From Thermalbibacter longus (GTDB taxonomy: Bacteria > Chloroflexota > Chloroflexia > Thermomicrobiales > Thermomicrobiaceae), in contig NZ_JAMSLR010000002.1 of NCBI RefSeq assembly GCF_023806485.1, positions 186,001-250,000 of the forward strand: a stretch of 64,000 bases of DNA. The letters are read 5' to 3'. The notes beneath the pieces were generated by a model that ran no database searches, was not told the origin of the DNA, and was given only the letters and a program-made list of their open reading frames with translations. Positions 63,087 to 64,000 of the stretch are shown here, piece by piece. Position numbers and translations under genes: made by a program. Each line of letters starts with the position of its first letter. The first letter of the stretch is position 1.

Positions 63087-64000
63087 ATGCCTGGGGGACG
63101 ACCGGTAGAGGCGGAGGATCTGCTGCGGATCCGGGTCGTGAGCGATCCGCAGGTATCCCCGGACGGCCGGCTCGTCGCCTTCGTGGTCACGACGCCCGAC
63201 TGGGAGAGGAACCGCGCCTTGAGCCGCATCTGGGTCGTGCCGGTCGAGGGCGGGTCTCCCCGAGCGCTGACGCGGGAGGGGGCGCGCGACCACTCTCCGC
63301 GCTGGTCGCCTGATGGCCGCTGGCTTGCGTTCCTCTCCGACCGGGGTGGCGAGAAGAGTCAGCTCTGGTGCCTGCCGGTGGAGGGCGGCGAGGCCTGGCA
63401 GGTGACCCGGCTCAGCGAGGGGGTGGAGAGCCCGGCCTGGTCGCCCGATGGTCGCGCCATCGCCTTCGTCAGCAAGGTGCGGATCGGCGAGGAACGGCCG
63501 GATACCGACGTGCGGGTCATCCGCACCGCCCGCTACCGCTTCGACGGCGAGGGCTTCCTCGACGACAAGTACCGCCAGATCTGGGTGGTCGACGTCGACT
63601 CGGAGCGCCGCGTCACCGGGGAGCCGCGCCAGCTCACCGAGGGCCCCTACGAGCACCGGTCACCCGCTTGGTCGCCATCTGGGAACGAGCTGGCCTTCAC
63701 CGCCGCGCGCTACCCTGGCTGGGAACTCGATGTCCGCAGCGATATCTGGGCTGTTCGTCCCGACGGCGATGGGCTACGGCAGGTCACGCAGTCGCCGGGT
63801 ACTTGGGGCCGCCCCGTCTGGTCGCCCGACGGCGCGCGGATCGCGCTGGTCGGCGCGCGCGACCTGACACGGGCCGACGACTCGAACCAGCTCCTCTGGG
63901 TCGTGCCCGCGGCCGGCGGCGCGCCGCAGCCGCTGACCGGGCGGCTGGATCGCTGGGTGGGCGACCACATCATGGGTGATCTAGCGGAGTACCCAGCCGG
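63087..64000 (+). CDS. S9-family (acylaminoacyl-type) peptidase, N-terminal part, cut by window end
   Basis: The first 304 residues are visible and the frame runs off the window. They form the beta-propeller of a prolyl-oligopeptidase/acylaminoacyl-peptidase: repeated PD40/TolB-like blades with S-PDG-R turns (VSPDGRLVAFVV, WSPDGRWLAFLSDRGG, WSPDGRAIAFVS, WSPSGNELAFTA, WSPDGARIALVG). The YRFDGEGFLDDKYRQIWVVDV insert is typical of the acylaminoacyl-peptidase branch. The alpha/beta-hydrolase domain with the catalytic Ser should lie beyond 64000. A TolB-like protein is the alternative. ATG 63087 follows GAGGGGAGATGGAGC. Confidence 0.82.
   Translation, partial: MPGGRPVEAEDLLRIRVVSDPQVSPDGRLVAFVVTTPDWERNRALSRIWVVPVEGGSPRALTREGARDHSPRWSPDGRWLAFLSDRGGEKSQLWCLPVEGGEAWQVTRLSEGVESPAWSPDGRAIAFVSKVRIGEERPDTDVRVIRTARYRFDGEGFLDDKYRQIWVVDVDSERRVTGEPRQLTEGPYEHRSPAWSPSGNELAFTAARYPGWELDVRSDIWAVRPDGDGLRQVTQSPGTWGRPVWSPDGARIALVGARDLTRADDSNQLLWVVPAAGGAPQPLTGRLDRWVGDHIMGDLAEYPA

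Overview
The window is uniformly GC-rich chromosomal DNA of a thermophilic-looking bacterium, most likely of the Chloroflexota class Thermomicrobia (Thermomicrobium/Sphaerobacter relatives). This is inferred from several signs: a Gram-positive type LexA box (CGAAC-N4-GTTCG) in front of lexA; a Thermus-type isocitrate dehydrogenase with a C-terminal extension; a secreted protein built of the FGYP/YFER repeats that I associate with Chloroflexota; myo-inositol-phosphate synthase beside PatA-like acyltransferases; and many GTG or TTG starts. I see no prophage, insertion sequence, CRISPR array, tRNA or rRNA. It reads as core genome with a few lineage-specific genes between housekeeping operons.

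Layout: 0-6 kb holds an M20 (YgeY-like) hydrolase and a threonine-synthase-like PLP enzyme, a long non-coding stretch, a secreted repeat/Ig-domain protein and an unknown helical protein. 6-10.3 kb (minus) is ftsY-ffh followed by a NarX/NarL-type two-component pair. 10.4-15.3 kb (minus) holds an M19 dipeptidase, a PfkB kinase, and rpmH-rnpA-yidD-yidC-jag without dnaA. 15.5-21 kb holds a membrane cytochrome/molybdopterin oxidoreductase fusion, gpmI, ilvD and a two-gene module of unknown function. 21-30 kb (minus) is icd-purE-purK and nadD-secD-secF-FAD oxidoreductase. 30-38 kb (minus) is gyrA, an inositol-lipid locus (ino1 plus two acyltransferase-like genes) and comEA-comEC. 38-50 kb holds mfd, mutS2, cvpA, lexA, a DUF4013 protein, an unusual DnaJ and purA. 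50-56.4 kb holds fabZ, four glycosyltransferases in overlapping array, and prfB with a programmed +1 frameshift. 56.4-64 kb holds an exported HEXXH peptidase, glpD, moeA, small envelope genes and the start of an S9 peptidase.

Themes: protein targeting and insertion is strongly represented (ftsY, ffh, yidC, yidD, jag, secD, secF), as is DNA maintenance (mfd, mutS2, lexA, gyrA, comEA/comEC). Envelope building is the most distinctive theme. ino1 with two acyltransferase-like neighbours, fabZ with three GT9 and one GT4 glycosyltransferases, and glpD fit a cell with inositol-based lipids and glycosylated envelope polymers. From general knowledge, Thermomicrobium membranes are described as containing long-chain diols with phosphoinositol headgroups, which would suit this gene set. 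moeA could supply cofactor to the molybdopterin oxidoreductase at 15.5 kb.

Most interesting items: the oxidoreductase fusion with an apparent twin-arginine motif in the middle of the polypeptide; the ino1/acyltransferase locus, in which one paralogue has lost the catalytic motif and the other has Ser at the acid position; the overlapping two-gene module at 20.2-21.0 kb; the SOS box set in the lexA promoter; the prfB recoding site; and a DnaJ with only half of the zinc-finger cysteines. All functions come from reading sequence motifs; no database search was run.
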